In this document: one piece after another, positions 1 through 12,042 of the stretch
Layout of the letters: each line of letters begins with the position of its first letter
How positions within the stretch are numbered: position 1 is the stretch's first letter
Source: Oopsacas minuta
Lineage: Eukaryota; Porifera; Hexactinellida; Lyssacinosida; Leucopsacidae
Direction: 5' to 3'
NCBI GenBank assembly: GCA_024704765.1
Contig: JAKMXF010000199.1
Location: forward strand, 493,074-557,073
DNA: 64,000 nucleotides
Made by a program: the position numbers and the translations under genes
The notes under the pieces: generated by a model
Told to the model about the DNA's origin: nothing
What the model saw: only the letters and a program-made list of their open reading frames with translations
Databases searched by the model: none

Positions 1-413
1 ACAATGATCCTAAGCACAAATCAAAGTTAGTCAAAGGATGAATGTCTGAGAATATGCCGAAATGTGTGTTTGAATGGCCAAGTGAATCACCAGATCTTAA
101 CCTATCGAATATGTGTTTGCAGTCTTGAAGGGACATGTTAGCAAACAACATCCTAAGAACTTAGCAGAGCTGGAAACTTCTATTTTGGGAGTTTGGGATT
201 CACTGTCACCGGAATTCCTAAGACCTTATTGGAAATCAATGAAGCGTAGGTGTCAGATGGTGATTGACAATAACGGAAATAAGATTAACTACTAATTTGA
301 GTATACTGTAAACTAATTGATATCACCTTAAACAATATATGACATAAAATTCAGATGTTTTTATAGAATAACATTTACTTTAACAGTGTTGCAATAATTC
401 TTGGACAGACTGT
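1..413 (+). mobile_element. Tc1-like transposon, 3' end cut by the window edge
   Basis: This is the C-terminal part of a DD34E Tc1 transposase gene. From base 3 the frame reads NDPKH, with the second catalytic Asp, and then WPSESPDLN, which matches the family motif WPSQSPDLNP. A one-base slip near 110 moves the frame to VFAVLKGHVSKQHPKN and on to SMKRRCQMVIDNNG, which is the family's usual C-terminus. The coding part ends at a TAA near 294. The 3' terminal inverted repeat ends near 413 (ATTCTTGGACAGACTGTA) against a TA dinucleotide. The frameshift marks it as a pseudogene. The 5' half lies outside the window. Confidence 0.85.
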
Positions 414-645
414 ATATATATATTCTTATACTAATTATATTCAAAGTCTGTGAATCCACAAATATGGCTGTATTAACATGCCCATTAGATACTGATTATT
501 ATTGACAATTCGGCCATTTGAAATATATAATGGTCCTTGATTTTCTAGATAAGTATACTATAACCACTATATATAGTATAATAAATATTTGATTAAGTTG
601 TATTTCGCAATTCAATCCTCAATATTTCCATTGTGATATTTCTAA

Positions 646-2824
646 ATGGCCATACCAATTGAAGTATCATCTCTCTATGATAATTATCATCTTGATATTC
701 TTTATCGAGATTGTAGGTTTTGTTGCAATCGGCTTGCTTCCAAAGCTCTGGTAAGGGAACCCCTTCGGCAACCAACTCCGCAACTGGTATCAAATAGAGC
801 CCAGAAATATTACCAAGTTAACTTTGCACCAGTGGTAGGTGATTTACTAACACCAAAAGTGTTATGTAGCATTTGTCGGGCTAAGTTTTCAAACTTAGAA
901 AAAGGAAAATTGACTTTCAATAAATGGGAACAAGATCGAAAGAATATCGAGTTTCCACAAACAATTGAAGAAAGGCTATATATCACGAGAAGAACTGTGG
1001 GGTGTAACTCAGAATATCGCAATCAAATTTGGCAGGTCTTTGCATCTTCTCTCAACAATTACATAACGAAGAATAAAATCAGAACCCTAGACCTGGTAGG
1101 CCATTAGAATAGTTACCATACAGACCGATGTGTTGCAAATGTGGGAAATATATGGAAAATCACTCTAAGAAAATTTGTCAAAGCATTATGTTACACCTAT
1201 TAAATATTCAAATGCAGGTGCGCTATTTGCCGAAAGAGCAGAAGCTTCAGGTTTCACTAGTGAAGTTGCAGCAAAATACACTAAAAACACACCAATACAA
1301 GTGGACGATCTTCATATTCCAGTTAGTTTGCATCATCCTTACGATTCCAACCACCAAATCGTGGTATCTACAGTTGACTATGCAGGCTGCAATCGTGTGA
1401 ATACATAAATGAGCTTTGAAGCTGCTCGAAATATTCAAAGATTAGGCCACCCAGATCTTGGAAAACTTTCTTACCGGGAATTAGTCAGAATACTACCTCG
1501 AGAAGGAGTTACGTTCCCTGCTGGTCGAATCAAAGGAGCTTGGGATGAAAAATTGTTTGTTTCGGTGTGTATTTTACGCAAGGTACACTTGAGATATACC
1601 GTGGCAATATGGCTATTCTACCAGAGCCGATACCATTTTGTTTTGCATTGATAACAAAGTCCTTCAAATATTGGAACCCATAACCAATTCAATCGAATTT
1701 CCCGTTTAGTATTACATATCGATGGGAAGAAAGATTTTTTGAAGATATCTGTGAACATTCTCTCCATGAAGCCCAAAAGTATATATATATGCCAATTACT
1801 AATAGTGTCCTAACTAATTTTGTCATAGCTATGGGAAAGGGTCCTGAGAACTATCACAATCTGAAACACTTGTTTACTTATCCATCAATACATAAACTAT
1901 TCACTTTTGATTTTCTAGTCCAAACTGCTTGCGAGTTTAAAGTAGCAGCTCTGCTTGTTGCGATCCAACAATCTTCCAGCAATTTCCCTTGTCTCTTTTG
2001 TTCGTGGTGCAATGCTACTTTATGTACCGGTATAACTAATCAATAGAGGAACCGTGAAGAATCGTTAATAGATATTTCCAAAATATCATAACGTCATCAA
2101 TGAACCTATCATTATTAGGACTGAGTCAGTTTTGGAAAAATTGCTCTCGCTCCATTACTTATTCTTTTGGGATTGGTAAACAAATTATACAGTATTACAA
2201 GGCCTAGTGATTGTTGATCTAATATCTTCAGATCAGAATATTGAAAAGGTACTCTCGAGGGCAATTCATGTTCAAGCTCTTAGACTATTTAGATGTATCC
2301 AATTCCCGAAATTTTCTGCAAATTCGAAAGTGCATTAATTGCATTGAAGCATGTAAAAGAGAAGTGTCAATGCAATGTAAAGAAAGTTTGATGGCCTACA
2401 GTATTAGAAATTTTCATGGCATGGTATAATATAGGTTTGTCATGGTCTTTGAAATCGCATATTCTCTCAGTTCATAATGAAGAGTATTTCAGTTATTATG
2501 AAATTATCCCTGATGCAGGAGCAGCCATCAGTTAAGAGCAAGTGGTGAAATACTCCATTCACGATTATAACGAGTATGGATCATCTCTTCAAGACAAGAG
2601 CAGAAAATCCTATTTACTCACAACGTCTTGTTGATTATATGGTCACATACAATTATAACCTGGAGTGGGATAGAGCTTTGAGATCAAACGCTGAAAATCT
2701 CGAAAAATATATTCAAGAAATTGATATTGATGACGAATTGATTGAAGAGAATGAAAAGAGAGTAGAATTGCATAATTGGCTAACTGATTCTGAAAATTCA
2801 GATCTAAGTGATTTAGATTGTTAG
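646..2824 (+). pseudogene. Decayed transposase-like gene of an unclassified invertebrate family
   Basis: Five consecutive fragments in changing frames look like one protein. The first (646-1107) has two Cys pairs, CRFCC and CSIC, suggesting a zinc-binding N-terminus, and the run TPQLVSNRAQKYYQV. Later pieces include RIKGAWDEKLF (about 1530) and then KVAALLVAIQQSSSNFPCLF (from about 1940). The C-terminal pieces, about 2450-2660, read YEIIPDAGAAIS followed after a stop by NPIYSQRLVDYMVTYN. I recognise this order (Cys-rich N-terminus, KVAALL..QSSSNFPC block, H..EEY....G..SEEQ block, NP.Y..RL..AV..YN) from repeated uncharacterised invertebrate proteins that look like DDE transposases, but I cannot give a superfamily. 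The 2576-2824 piece ends in an acidic tail. There are many stops and frameshifts, and no terminal inverted repeats were found. Confidence 0.5.
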
Positions 2825-3457
2825 CAAATAACTAAATACACTTTTACAATTCCAAAAAAAGATTCATTATGCTCAACTATGTAGGTATCTAATAAATATG
2901 AGAAATTATAACATATATATGCTGTAAATATTGAATGATTGAGTTTTAATACTACCAATTATGGATAGGTGTTCATTATTCAAATTGTACTCTCAAATGG
3001 TAGTAATGGATACCATTATGACCATATATAGCACACTTATGGATAATAATGCACATGAATAATACCGAGAAATTTGATATATAGTATCAATTTTGGTCAT
3101 TTGCGAAAAAATTGAAAGTCACGGGGGATATGTCCCTCAAACACCCGATATTCACATACAAGGGGACATACCTCAGAAAGGGTTTGTTAGATATTCGTAA
3201 TGTTTTGAGAAATTGTCGCAGATATAGAATAGCTGTAATATAAATAGTCACAAGCCAGATATTGAGTCAAATTAACCTTCTTGAGATCTGTAGCCAAAGT
3301 GATTAGGACAAAACAGCTCAAAATTCAAATTTGAAAAAATCATCTTCCGACGTCACAAAGGTCAGTAAATAGCAATTCCTTACTCAACAAACATTGTGTT
3401 ACATAATCTATATGCTCTTTTGCGTTGAAATTTTTATAATCGTTTCATAGATAATTT
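2825..3457. other. AT-rich non-coding spacer
   Basis: No reading frame or repeat family was recognised between the decayed transposase-like gene and the minisatellite. A short GC-richer patch near 3120-3180 (CACGGGGGATATGTCCCTC) contains a small inverted repeat around GGGGACATA/TATGTCCC. Confidence 0.5.
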
Positions 3458-4410
3458 ACACCCGTGTGTAGTGCATGTACAAGTATTTATATGCTCAAAA
3501 ATTACCTCACTGTGGTGCATGTGCAAGTAATAATAGTTTCAAAAATGATCCCATGTAGATAATAAACAAGTATTTATTGAGTTAAATAGGACCCCAGTGT
3601 AGTGAATATACAAGTATCTACATGATCAAAAATGACCTCAGTGTAGACAGTGCACAAGTGTTCTAGGGCAAAAATGATCCCAGTTTAGAGCATGTACAAG
3701 TATTTACAGGGTAAATATTACCTCAGTCTAGTACATGCACTAGTATTTATACCGTCAAAAATTACCCTGTGTAGTGCATGAACGGGACTATAAAAGGTCA
3801 AAAAGACACCGGTGTTGTGCATTTACGAGTATATATAGGATTAAAAATGAACACTGTGGAGTGGGAGTACAAGTGTTTTCAGTTTTAAAAATTACCTCTG
3901 TGTATTGCATCTACGTGTATTTACAGGGTCAATATTTACCCCAGGGTGGTGAGTATACTAGTAGTTATAGGCTTAAACATGACCCCAGTGTAGTACATAG
4001 TATTAATAGGGTCAAGAGCGACCTCTGTTTATTCATGTTCAACTATTTATAGGGTAAAGATTACCAGAGTCTAGTACATGCAGTAGTATTTATAGGGTCC
4101 AAATTGACCCCAATGTGGTGCAGGTATAAGTGTATATAGGGTCAAAAATATCCTTTGTGCAAAGCATGGACTCTATGTATATTTTCAAAATTAACCCCAG
4201 TGTAGTGCATGTACTAGTATAAATTGGTTAAAAACTACTCTCTTTGTAGTACATCTCTACGATGTATGAGTGTAAATACGGTTCCAGTGTAGTGCATGCT
4301 CAAGTATTGATAGTGTCAAAATGACCTCTGTATATTGCATGTATAAGTCTTTATAGGGTAAAAATGATCCCAAATTCATGTACAAGTATAAATAGGCTCA
4401 AAACAGACCA
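3458..4410. repeat. Degenerate 46-bp minisatellite
   Basis: About 20 head-to-tail copies of a roughly 46-bp unit. The unit combines CAGTGTAGTGCATGTACAAG, then TATTTATAGGGTCAAAAATGACC. Copies differ by many substitutions and small indels, so the array is old. Repeat-borne ORFs such as 3774-4052 are by-products of the array. It lies between the unclassified transposase remnant and the Ulp1/PHD remnant. Confidence 0.85.
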
Positions 4411-4546
4411 GCCTGGAATCGGTACCCGAGTTTCCGACACTTGAGACTCGCACAGTTAAAATTATTAGTGATACTGATTTAGCTACAGCTCTCTGTAAGA
4501 TTTCTGGGAAAGATACTCAACTCACAATGTCACTATTCACGCATTT

Positions 4547-5293
4547 ATGGTATGTGATTTTTGTTACCGACAAGAAATATTCGTGGTATTCAGTGCGATT
4601 ATTTATTCTAATATGTTTTCAATAGACAATCCTACGAAATCAGTTCCTCGAATTCAGGGTTTGCAAATCATTATCTTAGGGTATACCGGATTTAGCTCTT
4701 ATGCACCCAGATTTGTATGCAAATTCACCATGACTATCGAAGAGAGCATTGCTAGTACCTTAGGCAGATCATCATAGAATAGTCTCTATTTACTATTCTA
4801 TGTTCGATGTTACTTCGGAACAAGTTGACGTGTAATTAGATCAAAATCTATCCTCGGGAATGCTTTTTTGATACACTAGGACAGAAATATAGCAACCAAG
4901 GGGGGGGTAGCAGATTGCGAACTGTTTGACGCTGCTGTGTATACTACTCTAGCCTTCGGAGTCAATTATCCAGATGCTCGGTGGAACCAAAATCGCATGC
5001 GCTCGCATCTGTCATTGTACTTAATGAACCAAAGGTATCACTCTTCCTAACACATATACTTAAGATTGGCATTGAAAAGGCTGAAAATTCGAAGCAGGAG
5101 GGAGATGAGTATATGACTCTACTGTATCTGCAATATGCCCGAATATTACAGACGATTTATGGTGAAATGTACAGTTTGCCAGGGTTGGTATCACAATCCA
5201 TGTATGAAATTCTCGGATAACCACAAGTTAACAACAAGAACAGCGAAGTTATTTAAATGTCATGCAAGTGCACTGATTGATACTCTTGTATAA
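4547..5293 (+). pseudogene. Remnant encoding an Ulp1-like Cys protease C-terminus and a PHD finger
   Basis: Three pieces lie in the same frame. Bases 4547-4777 encode 76 unrecognised residues. Bases 4910-5050 read ADCELFDAAVYTTLAFG and then NQNRMRSHLSLYL. This fits the end of a C48/Ulp1 SUMO-type protease, where the family has DCGLFA.A..T.LAFG followed by .Q..MR.HL; the catalytic Cys is present. After stops at 5048 and 5114 the frame continues (5117-5293) as YCICNMPEYY...KCTVCQGWYHNPC...FKCHA. That is the C-x-C, CxxC, H-x2-C spacing of a PHD finger, with the last Cys replaced by Ser. Ulp1 domains followed by PHD fingers occur as accessory ORFs of some large DNA transposons. Whether this belonged to the same element as the 0.65-2.8 kb remnant is inference. 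Confidence 0.6.
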
Positions 5294-6539
5294 ATTCATA
5301 TACTAATTATACCAAATAAAGATAGTTATATTATCATGGGTATCTATCCGATATATCTCTATTTGACTCGCCTAAAAGATAGCGGGTGGTGTAAATTATA
5401 TTCTAAATTTTAATGCAAGCTATCTGCGGTGAAATCCATCGTTGCCGAGACTAAAGTTGCTCACAGACTTGTGAGTTAATAGTTGTTACTACTCTTGTTT
5501 GAATGTTTCGCATTGAGTAGGCAGGATTACATATGATTAATAGAGTGAAGCCTGTCAATCAAAAATGTACTGTTGCGAAAAGCAGTGGGATCTCAAAAAG
5601 ATGGAAGGGTTATCAAGCGTAAATTCTTCTGAAAGTTGTATATTTTACATGAAAATAGTAATGAAATGCATCGCTGGCTTGCGTTGCAAGCGTGTGCAAG
5701 TGACATATAAGTATGACAATTATTAATTTACTTATTAAACAAGTGTTGTGTGGATTGCAAGCATTATCATAGATGGCAAACTTAGGTATGATCTAGAAAT
5801 AACGCATCATAATGTTAAATATGGTCACGGTTGATTCCCCAGAGGTGAGTATCTTAAACACGCAATAGAAGCCATGACGCCATGACATGGTTATCACCCC
5901 GGAAGAAAAAGCTTTGCGTCTAGGGTAGTCTTTGTACAACTCTGTTCTTTGTTACCATCTGCTATATCATAATTTGTTAGCCTAAAGAAGAGAAGATTGT
6001 AAAGGCAAACAAATTCAATCAAAAACTAACTTCTATTCATAACAAAATTCATGTTCAAATACCGGAAAGGAATCAAGGCAATTTTGGCTGATATTGACTG
6101 CTACATGTCTTCTGGTTGGTTGTGTATATGGATATAGATGCTCAACCTTTTCAATAATACTAAACAATAACTTCGAGACTACTGGATGGAGACGTACCAA
6201 TTTAGGCGGAAGAACCTCAAGTTCGTAAGAGTGAAAAAATGATTTAAAGTTGACCATCTTCCTGTATAATATCTCTATCTGTTTTACGTTTACTGGCACA
6301 AAAGCAGCAAAGTCCATAACTAACATTAACTAGTCTTCATTCAAATAGAAAGTTGTACATGTTCCGTGCAGTCCTCATCATTTCACTATATTCATAGAGT
6401 AGTTCATAGTGAACAAAGTATCGATTATTGAGGTTAATAAGATGTTCGTTACCTTGGTGAAATTTTCACAGGTACATGGACCACGACAAGTTGACTTATA
6501 AACAATATATATCATATAGTGTAAAAAATTATTGTAGTT
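5294..6539. other. Spacer without a recognised gene
   Basis: AT-rich sequence with stops in all frames. A minus-strand ORF of 97 codons (6326-6033) is open, but it matches no family I know and has no supporting features. Part of this stretch may be the unrecognisable N-terminal half of the P-like gene that follows. Confidence 0.4.
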
Positions 6540-7040
6540 GCATCAACTCTTTGAGATTATAATGTACCTTGATGATTTGGGAGAGAAATTGAATCACTTT
6601 CCCAGGAACTATAATTCTTTGATCTATATCGAGAGATGTCAGGATCCCGTTAAGCAGATTTCCTTTAATCAGATATTATAGAGCGAAAGTAGATTCCAAC
6701 TTTCGAATCTTCTAAGGTTGTTCGATCTTAATTACTCTTCTGCGTCTAGCTCTGCTGAAGGCACCATTTCTCTGAAAGAATATCTCAACCGATTGCTGAC
6801 GACTATGATTGTATACATCAGGAACAACTTGATATAGAACATTATCCCACCAAATTGAACGAAATCTCGCTTCCTGAAATAGAAGTCTCCTAAATAGAAT
6901 GTCTCGATTATATTGCAGGATATGCAGTCTTTTCTAACGATAAGAAGTCTAATGGTTGTCAATCTTGTCCAGGCTTTTTAACTTCAGATAAACTTCTCGG
7001 AGTTAACAATGATATCGGATCCCAGTATACTTTGATAGAG

Positions 7041-9735
7041 CAGGGGCGTAGACACGAGTTAATAAGTGGGGGGACTTAAAGTTGTGTGGGGCACAAAGCT
7101 CGCCTAAAGATTGTCTTAATTATCTCCCTATCTAAGTTTCTATCTCTAGCATGTCTCTATTATCTTGGCTAACAAGTACAAAAGAAACAGTTGGTAACGT
7201 AGGCGAAACATTACCCACGAGTGGCAGTGAGCACGAGGATGAACTGCCTACCGACTTGAATCACACTGAGAAACCTGTACAGTCATCCAGCCAACTTATG
7301 GAAACAGAGCTGGCCTGCTTGGTTCCAGAGAGTCCCTACCAACCATTCTTGTTATTTCCTCAGCATTCATTTGGCAACCAACAGCGAGCATTCTGTTCAT
7401 CTTGGTACAGCAAATATCCATGGCTACATTACCAAGAAGTATGTGACAGCGTCCTTTGCTTCTACTGTTTGGTGGCTTATAAGCGTGGGCTAGGTTCTAT
7501 TGCTAGCAACAAGTCATCGGATGATAAATTCACAAAGATTGGCTTTTCAAACTGGAAGAAGGCACTTACAAAGTTTGATAAACATCAGAATTCACTCTCT
7601 CATCGTGATGCTATAGACCAGGTTATGTGTAGAAATAAGGATGTTGGTGAAATTTTGAGGAAAGGGTATGCAGAAGAAAAAGCTGAAAACAGAAGGATGC
7701 TACAAATAATTATCACTAGTATACGCTATCTTGGCAGACAAGGTCTTGCTTTGCGTGGACATTATAAAACTGGAGATGACATTGTTGAGAGAGGTGAGAC
7801 GGATTCAAACTTTATACAGCTCCTCAAGACACGTGCTGAAGATAATCCAGGCCTCTTCAACTGAATGAAAAAATCTCAATCCAAATTCACTAGCCCAGAC
7901 ATACAGAATGAGATTCTCAGTATCATGGCATTGATGATTCTGAGGAAGATTGCAAGTGAACTGTCAGGAAAGATTTATACAATCATGGTAGATGAAACTA
8001 CAGATCTGTCTAACACAGAACAGATGGTCTTGTGCCTACGGTATGTAGATGATGATCTGGAAGTGCATGAAGAGGTGATAGGGCTACACACCTTAGAGTC
8101 CACTTCTGCAGACATGATAGTCTCAACAATTCAGGATATACTGCTGCGCTTAAATATAAGAATTGATCACTGCCGTGGCCAATGCTACGATGGGGCCTAC
8201 AATATGTCAGGAGTAAGGTCAGGTGTCGCAACGCAACTTATTCGTCTGGAATCCCGTGCATTATATACCCACTGTTATGGGCACGCACTAAATCTAGCAA
8301 CTCAGGATGCACTGAAGGGTGTGAAAATTATGAAAGATGCCCTGGATACGGTGTTTGAAATCACCAAGCTTATAAAGAAATCACCTAAACGCGATATTAT
8401 CTTCCAAAGGTTTAAAGATGATGTCACCATTGCTTCTCCAGGACTTCGTGTTCTGTGCCCAACACGCTGGACTGTCAGGGCTGAAGCACTAGCATCAATA
8501 GCTGAGAACTATCATGCACTGCAGTTAACATGGGATGTTGCAAAGGACGCCACGAGAGACACAGAAATGAGAGCACGGATAGGAGAGTTGCCGCTCAAAT
8601 GGAGAAGTTTGACTTTTTTTATGGGATTTCACTTGGTAGAAAGCTTCTCAACATAGTAGACAACCTATCTCGCTCTATGCAAGCAAAAAATATTTCAGCA
8701 TGTGATGGACAAAGACTTGTTGATATGACGCATAAAACACTCCAGTCTATGAGAACTGATGAGTGTTTTGGATTATTCTGGGGGTACCTTGAATGCAGAA
8801 GATCCTCAGTTGATGTGTCATCACCCACGCTTCCACGACGTAAAAAGGTTCCACGACGTTTTGAAAAAGGGGATTGTGCTCCAGAATATCCAACAACGGT
8901 GCAAGATAACTATCGAAGGATCTACCTTGAGGCAATTGAACTCATAGTGACGACCATCACAAACAGATTTCAGCAAAAGGGATTCAAAATGATGCAGAAA
9001 TTGGAGACAGTTCTAACTTCCGTCCAACAACCCCAGCTATCCGAAGGAATAAAAGATGTTGTTGAATTTTATTGTCCTGACTTTAACCATCCAGACTGTC
9101 TCCTTACACAATTGAACATCCTTCATACCAGTACTGATAACCCAATGACTGATTTAGAGTCCATAGTTACACACCTTAAATCTTTAGGAATAGCAGAGAG
9201 GGTATTCTTTTCTGAAGTGATAAAGGCAGTCAAGATCATTCTTGTAATGCCAGCAACTAACGCTGTAAGCGAGAGAAGTTTCAGTGCACTCCGCAGGCTG
9301 AAGACGTGGCTACGTACTACTACAACGCAATCAAGGCTGAACTGGTGTATGCTGCTACATGTTCACAAGGAGAAGACAGATGCCTTACAAATGATAAGCG
9401 TGGGTAATGAATTCATATCACGTAATGATAGTCGAGTGCAACTATTTGGTAAATTCTAGTTCACTAAAGTATTTTGTCTAGAAGTATATCTGGTAATATC
9501 TTAGTAATTATCTAATATGAGTTAACGAATCCTTAGATTTGAGGTGGGAGGGTTGGCATTACACAGGCATATTTGAAAACAAAATAATGTTCATTAGGTA
9601 GGCCTGCGGCATTTTCAAGAGAGGGGAGGGCAAATAGTCCCCCATAGGGGGTGGATAGATAAAATCTTATGTATGAGCTACAAAAACTGGGGGGGCTAAA
9701 GCCCCCCCAGCCCCCCCGGTGTCTACGCCCTTGTA
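7041..9735 (+). mobile_element. hAT transposon 1 with 5-bp target duplication
   Basis: The element starts CAGGGGCGTAGACAC and ends GTGTCTACGCCCTTG, which are inverted repeats with one mismatch. It is 2695 bp long and flanked by TAGAG on both sides (7036-7040 and 9736-9740). The subterminal 3' region is unusually GC-rich (the GGGGGGCTAAAGCCCCCCCAG tract near 9690). The insertion target is the P-like gene. A five-base duplication is shorter than the usual 8 bp of hAT elements; this element shares the trait with the hAT at 32229. Confidence 0.9.
7151..9459 (+). pseudogene. hAT transposase (ZMYM1-like TTF zinc finger type), nearly intact
   Basis: A conceptual protein of about 770 residues needs only two repairs. 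One is an in-frame TGA at 7862-7864; the frames on both sides agree. The other is a frameshift near 8600, where the frame moves to the ORF ending at 9459. Domains in order: an acidic N-terminus; a TTF-type zinc finger around VCDSVLCFYCLVAY; the RNase-H-like core with MVDETTDLSNTEQMV (first catalytic Asp), CRGQCYDGAYNMSG and THCYGHALNLA; a CPTRWTVRAEAL segment; and the C-terminal dimerisation region ATNAVSERSFSALRRLK near 9270. The start at 7151 is the first ATG inside the element. It would cut and paste the element, but is inactive as it stands. Confidence 0.88.
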
Positions 9736-9936
9736 GAGTTAGTGGATAGAAGCTCCCTTAAATGTCCTCCTCGGCATGTGGTGAAATGTGTGAATATCTT
9801 ATATGAAACCTTTATTCAAATTGCCAAGAGTGACTCCCTGAGCAAGGAATTCTATACTGAACGATCTCGTAGGTTGTTGGTAACAATATCTATTAGCCTT
9901 ATTGAAGATAGATACAGTGATATCTGGAAAGATTAG

Positions 9937-12042
9937 TGTTTTTGTGGTGTCTGGAATTGGAAAATATTGAGAAAATGTTGATTAAGATGGTCAAATATCA
10001 TCCTGTCGAAGAGGGTTCACAATTATAATGTAATGGTCTTAAATAGAGATAACGCTGAACTATAAATATATACCTCATTTTCTTTATTATTTTGTTCTAG
10101 ATACGGTATTAAACTATTACTGCATGCCTGCCTGACGAGTGGAGAGAGTGAGAGAACGAAGATCCAGACAATAGAGCGGAACCTCCCGAAGCGGGGGACC
10201 TAATCTTGGGGACTCAACTTCCCCGCTTTGGGAGGTTTCACTGTAAATGAATTATTATCATTTTAATCTTAATTTATTGATATATACTTATCTAGTACTG
10301 TAATGTTGTTAATGGAATGTGTTTCTACTATTATTGTATAATAATATAGTAACTATAATTGGGTTGGGAGGTTGGAAATCATTAAAATATAGCAAATGTT
10401 ACATTAGAGCACTTTAGAATAGCGTTGAAAGACATTATAACAATTACAAGTGTAATTGCCATCCACGGTCCAGAATTTGAATAGAGTGCCATTACCTTAG
10501 TGTATAGATTGCTATGAATGATCCTACCAGTAGGGATGCTAATTTCTTGTAACCCTTTTTAGAACATCTCCAAACTCTCCCTTCGTTACCTTAGAAAATA
10601 CACCTTCCGACATGTTTACACCGCATTTACATCTCACACCTCTTGCTATTAATCTTGAACCCTCACCCAATTAATATAATTGTCACGCTTCCTTCAATCC
10701 AATCTCATCGACGAATGGAAAGATGTAGGCATCATTACAGGCAGGGATGTCCTGCTCTAATTATAAGTATGGGGGCGGTATTTCAAATTTCAAATTCAAT
10801 TGAATATATCCTAATTTCTAATACAAAATTCAAACAATATACCGATATTGAATTGATAAGATAAGTATGAATAATATCAAAGGCTTAGTAGTAATTCTGA
10901 GAATAGTGCTCCAACAAGTGATTGAGTACCCAAAATTATTTAACTAATAATACTTCCAAATTTCTTCGTGTTTTTGGGGCTCAGAATATTATAATTCATC
11001 ATTTTATAGATCATACATTCCAGAACATGTTGCTCATAATTTAATTATTACTTAATCAAAGGAATCATTTGAAATAGATATTTTGTTTACGATTAGCGCT
11101 AGATTCAGATAAAATAATACATAATTTAGGTAAAACTTCCCATTGTTCTTCAAAACAGGTACAATATATTCACGGTGCTATAAAGTAAACATTTGCTCCT
11201 CAACTCGACTTAATTAAAATGGAACAAATTTCAATTTAATTCAAATAGTGATTGTATGCTACTGTAGATATCAAGTACACAAAATTCAGAAACTTGTGAA
11301 ATAATTGTGACTTACCAATTTGATTTGTTAAAAAAGTATGGGAGCGGCGCTCCCATAAGAAGACACCACTGATTACAGGTGTAAATACGGGAGTTGCCAT
11401 GAAAATTACGAAAATCGTGAAAAATGTTAGTTTGAAATGATATGCTAAGCTTTATCATATATATTTCTCAGATATGTGATAACAATATCACTTCTTGTCG
11501 ATCTTTTTGGATTGAAGACTAGTCGGCAACGATATAGCCGTATATTTCGGAGGTCATGTGTGTAGATTCAGAAAAATGGACCTGGGTTATGTAACCAGAT
11601 TGACCAATAAACAGAGTGACTGTATATTTCAATATCCATGCGTTTTGGCTCGACAAAAAGTTTGGCATGTTAGTTGAAGAGAAAATTATCAAAGATAATA
11701 TATTAAAGTGTGCTCGATTTGTTTTGGTGCCAACTTCAAATTATTCTTAGTGTGTAGTCATTCCGGGTCTTGCGTCAACCCAATTTTCTGAATCCTTTAG
11801 GCAGGGCAGTCGATAGCCAGAACGGTACCGGGTTTAGTTTTTACCCGATCCATCGATATAATTCATAACAATATTTAGTCTTACACCTGGATTCACAAAG
11901 TTTTAGGAGTCAATGCTATCTCGCTAAATTCATTGCTTTGGTTAACAAAAACAATTGGGAGAGTTGGCAGCCTGGCATTTACTTACTGCAAATGGCTAAC
12001 CGTACAAGACTTTGCCTATATCTGTTGCTCTATACAGAAGTA
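9937..12042. other. Spacer with a GC-rich hairpin and a dispersed repeat
   Basis: No gene recognised. Bases 10176-10243 form an imperfect inverted repeat, GAACCTCCCGAAGCGGGG and CCCCGCTTTGGGAGGTTTC, ending in CACTGTA. That resembles a Tigger/pogo terminus (CAGTGAAACCTCCCAAAG), so it may be a solo end or a short MITE. Bases 11705-11800 are one copy of a dispersed repeat also found at 20750-20840. The rest is AT-rich with short random ORFs. Confidence 0.5.
11705..11800 (+). repeat. Dispersed repeat, copy 1
   Basis: Bases from TGTGCTCGATTTGTTTTGG onward match 20750-20840 (TGTGCTCGATTTGTTTCGG) over about 85 bp with scattered substitutions, including the segments GTGTGTAGTC, TTGCG and TTTCTGAA. 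Neither copy is part of a recognised element. It is probably a piece of a diverged transposon family. Confidence 0.6.

Larger units (their letters stand above)
6541..9936 (+). pseudogene. P-element/THAP9-like transposase remnant, split by a hAT insertion
   Basis: The left half (6541-7040) has several internal stops. It ends with YIAGYAVFSNDKKSNGCQSC and then SQYTLIE. The YIAGY..... segment followed by a Cys pair is characteristic of the C-terminal part of P-element/THAP9 transposases. The right half resumes after the hAT element as LVDRSSLKCPPRHVVK (9741 onward), matching the family's following (D/N)RGGL..PS..V block, and ends at the TAG at 9934-9936. Removing bases 7041-9740 (the hAT plus one TAGAG copy) restores an uninterrupted reading across the junction (TLIE/LVDRSS). 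The N-terminal THAP finger and the catalytic core could not be recognised. It is a dead gene, and the family assignment is moderately secure. Confidence 0.6.

Noticed and set aside
3458-4410. CRISPR-like array
   Set aside because: Units are contiguous without unique spacers, and the host is eukaryotic. It is a minisatellite.
4547-5293. Endogenous viral nucleoprotein or capsid fragment
   Set aside because: The same frame reads into a protease end with DC.LF.......LAFG and then a PHD finger, which explains it better.
6033-6326. 97-codon minus-strand ORF
   Set aside because: No known motif, no neighbouring signal and chance length for AT-rich DNA. Left as unsupported.
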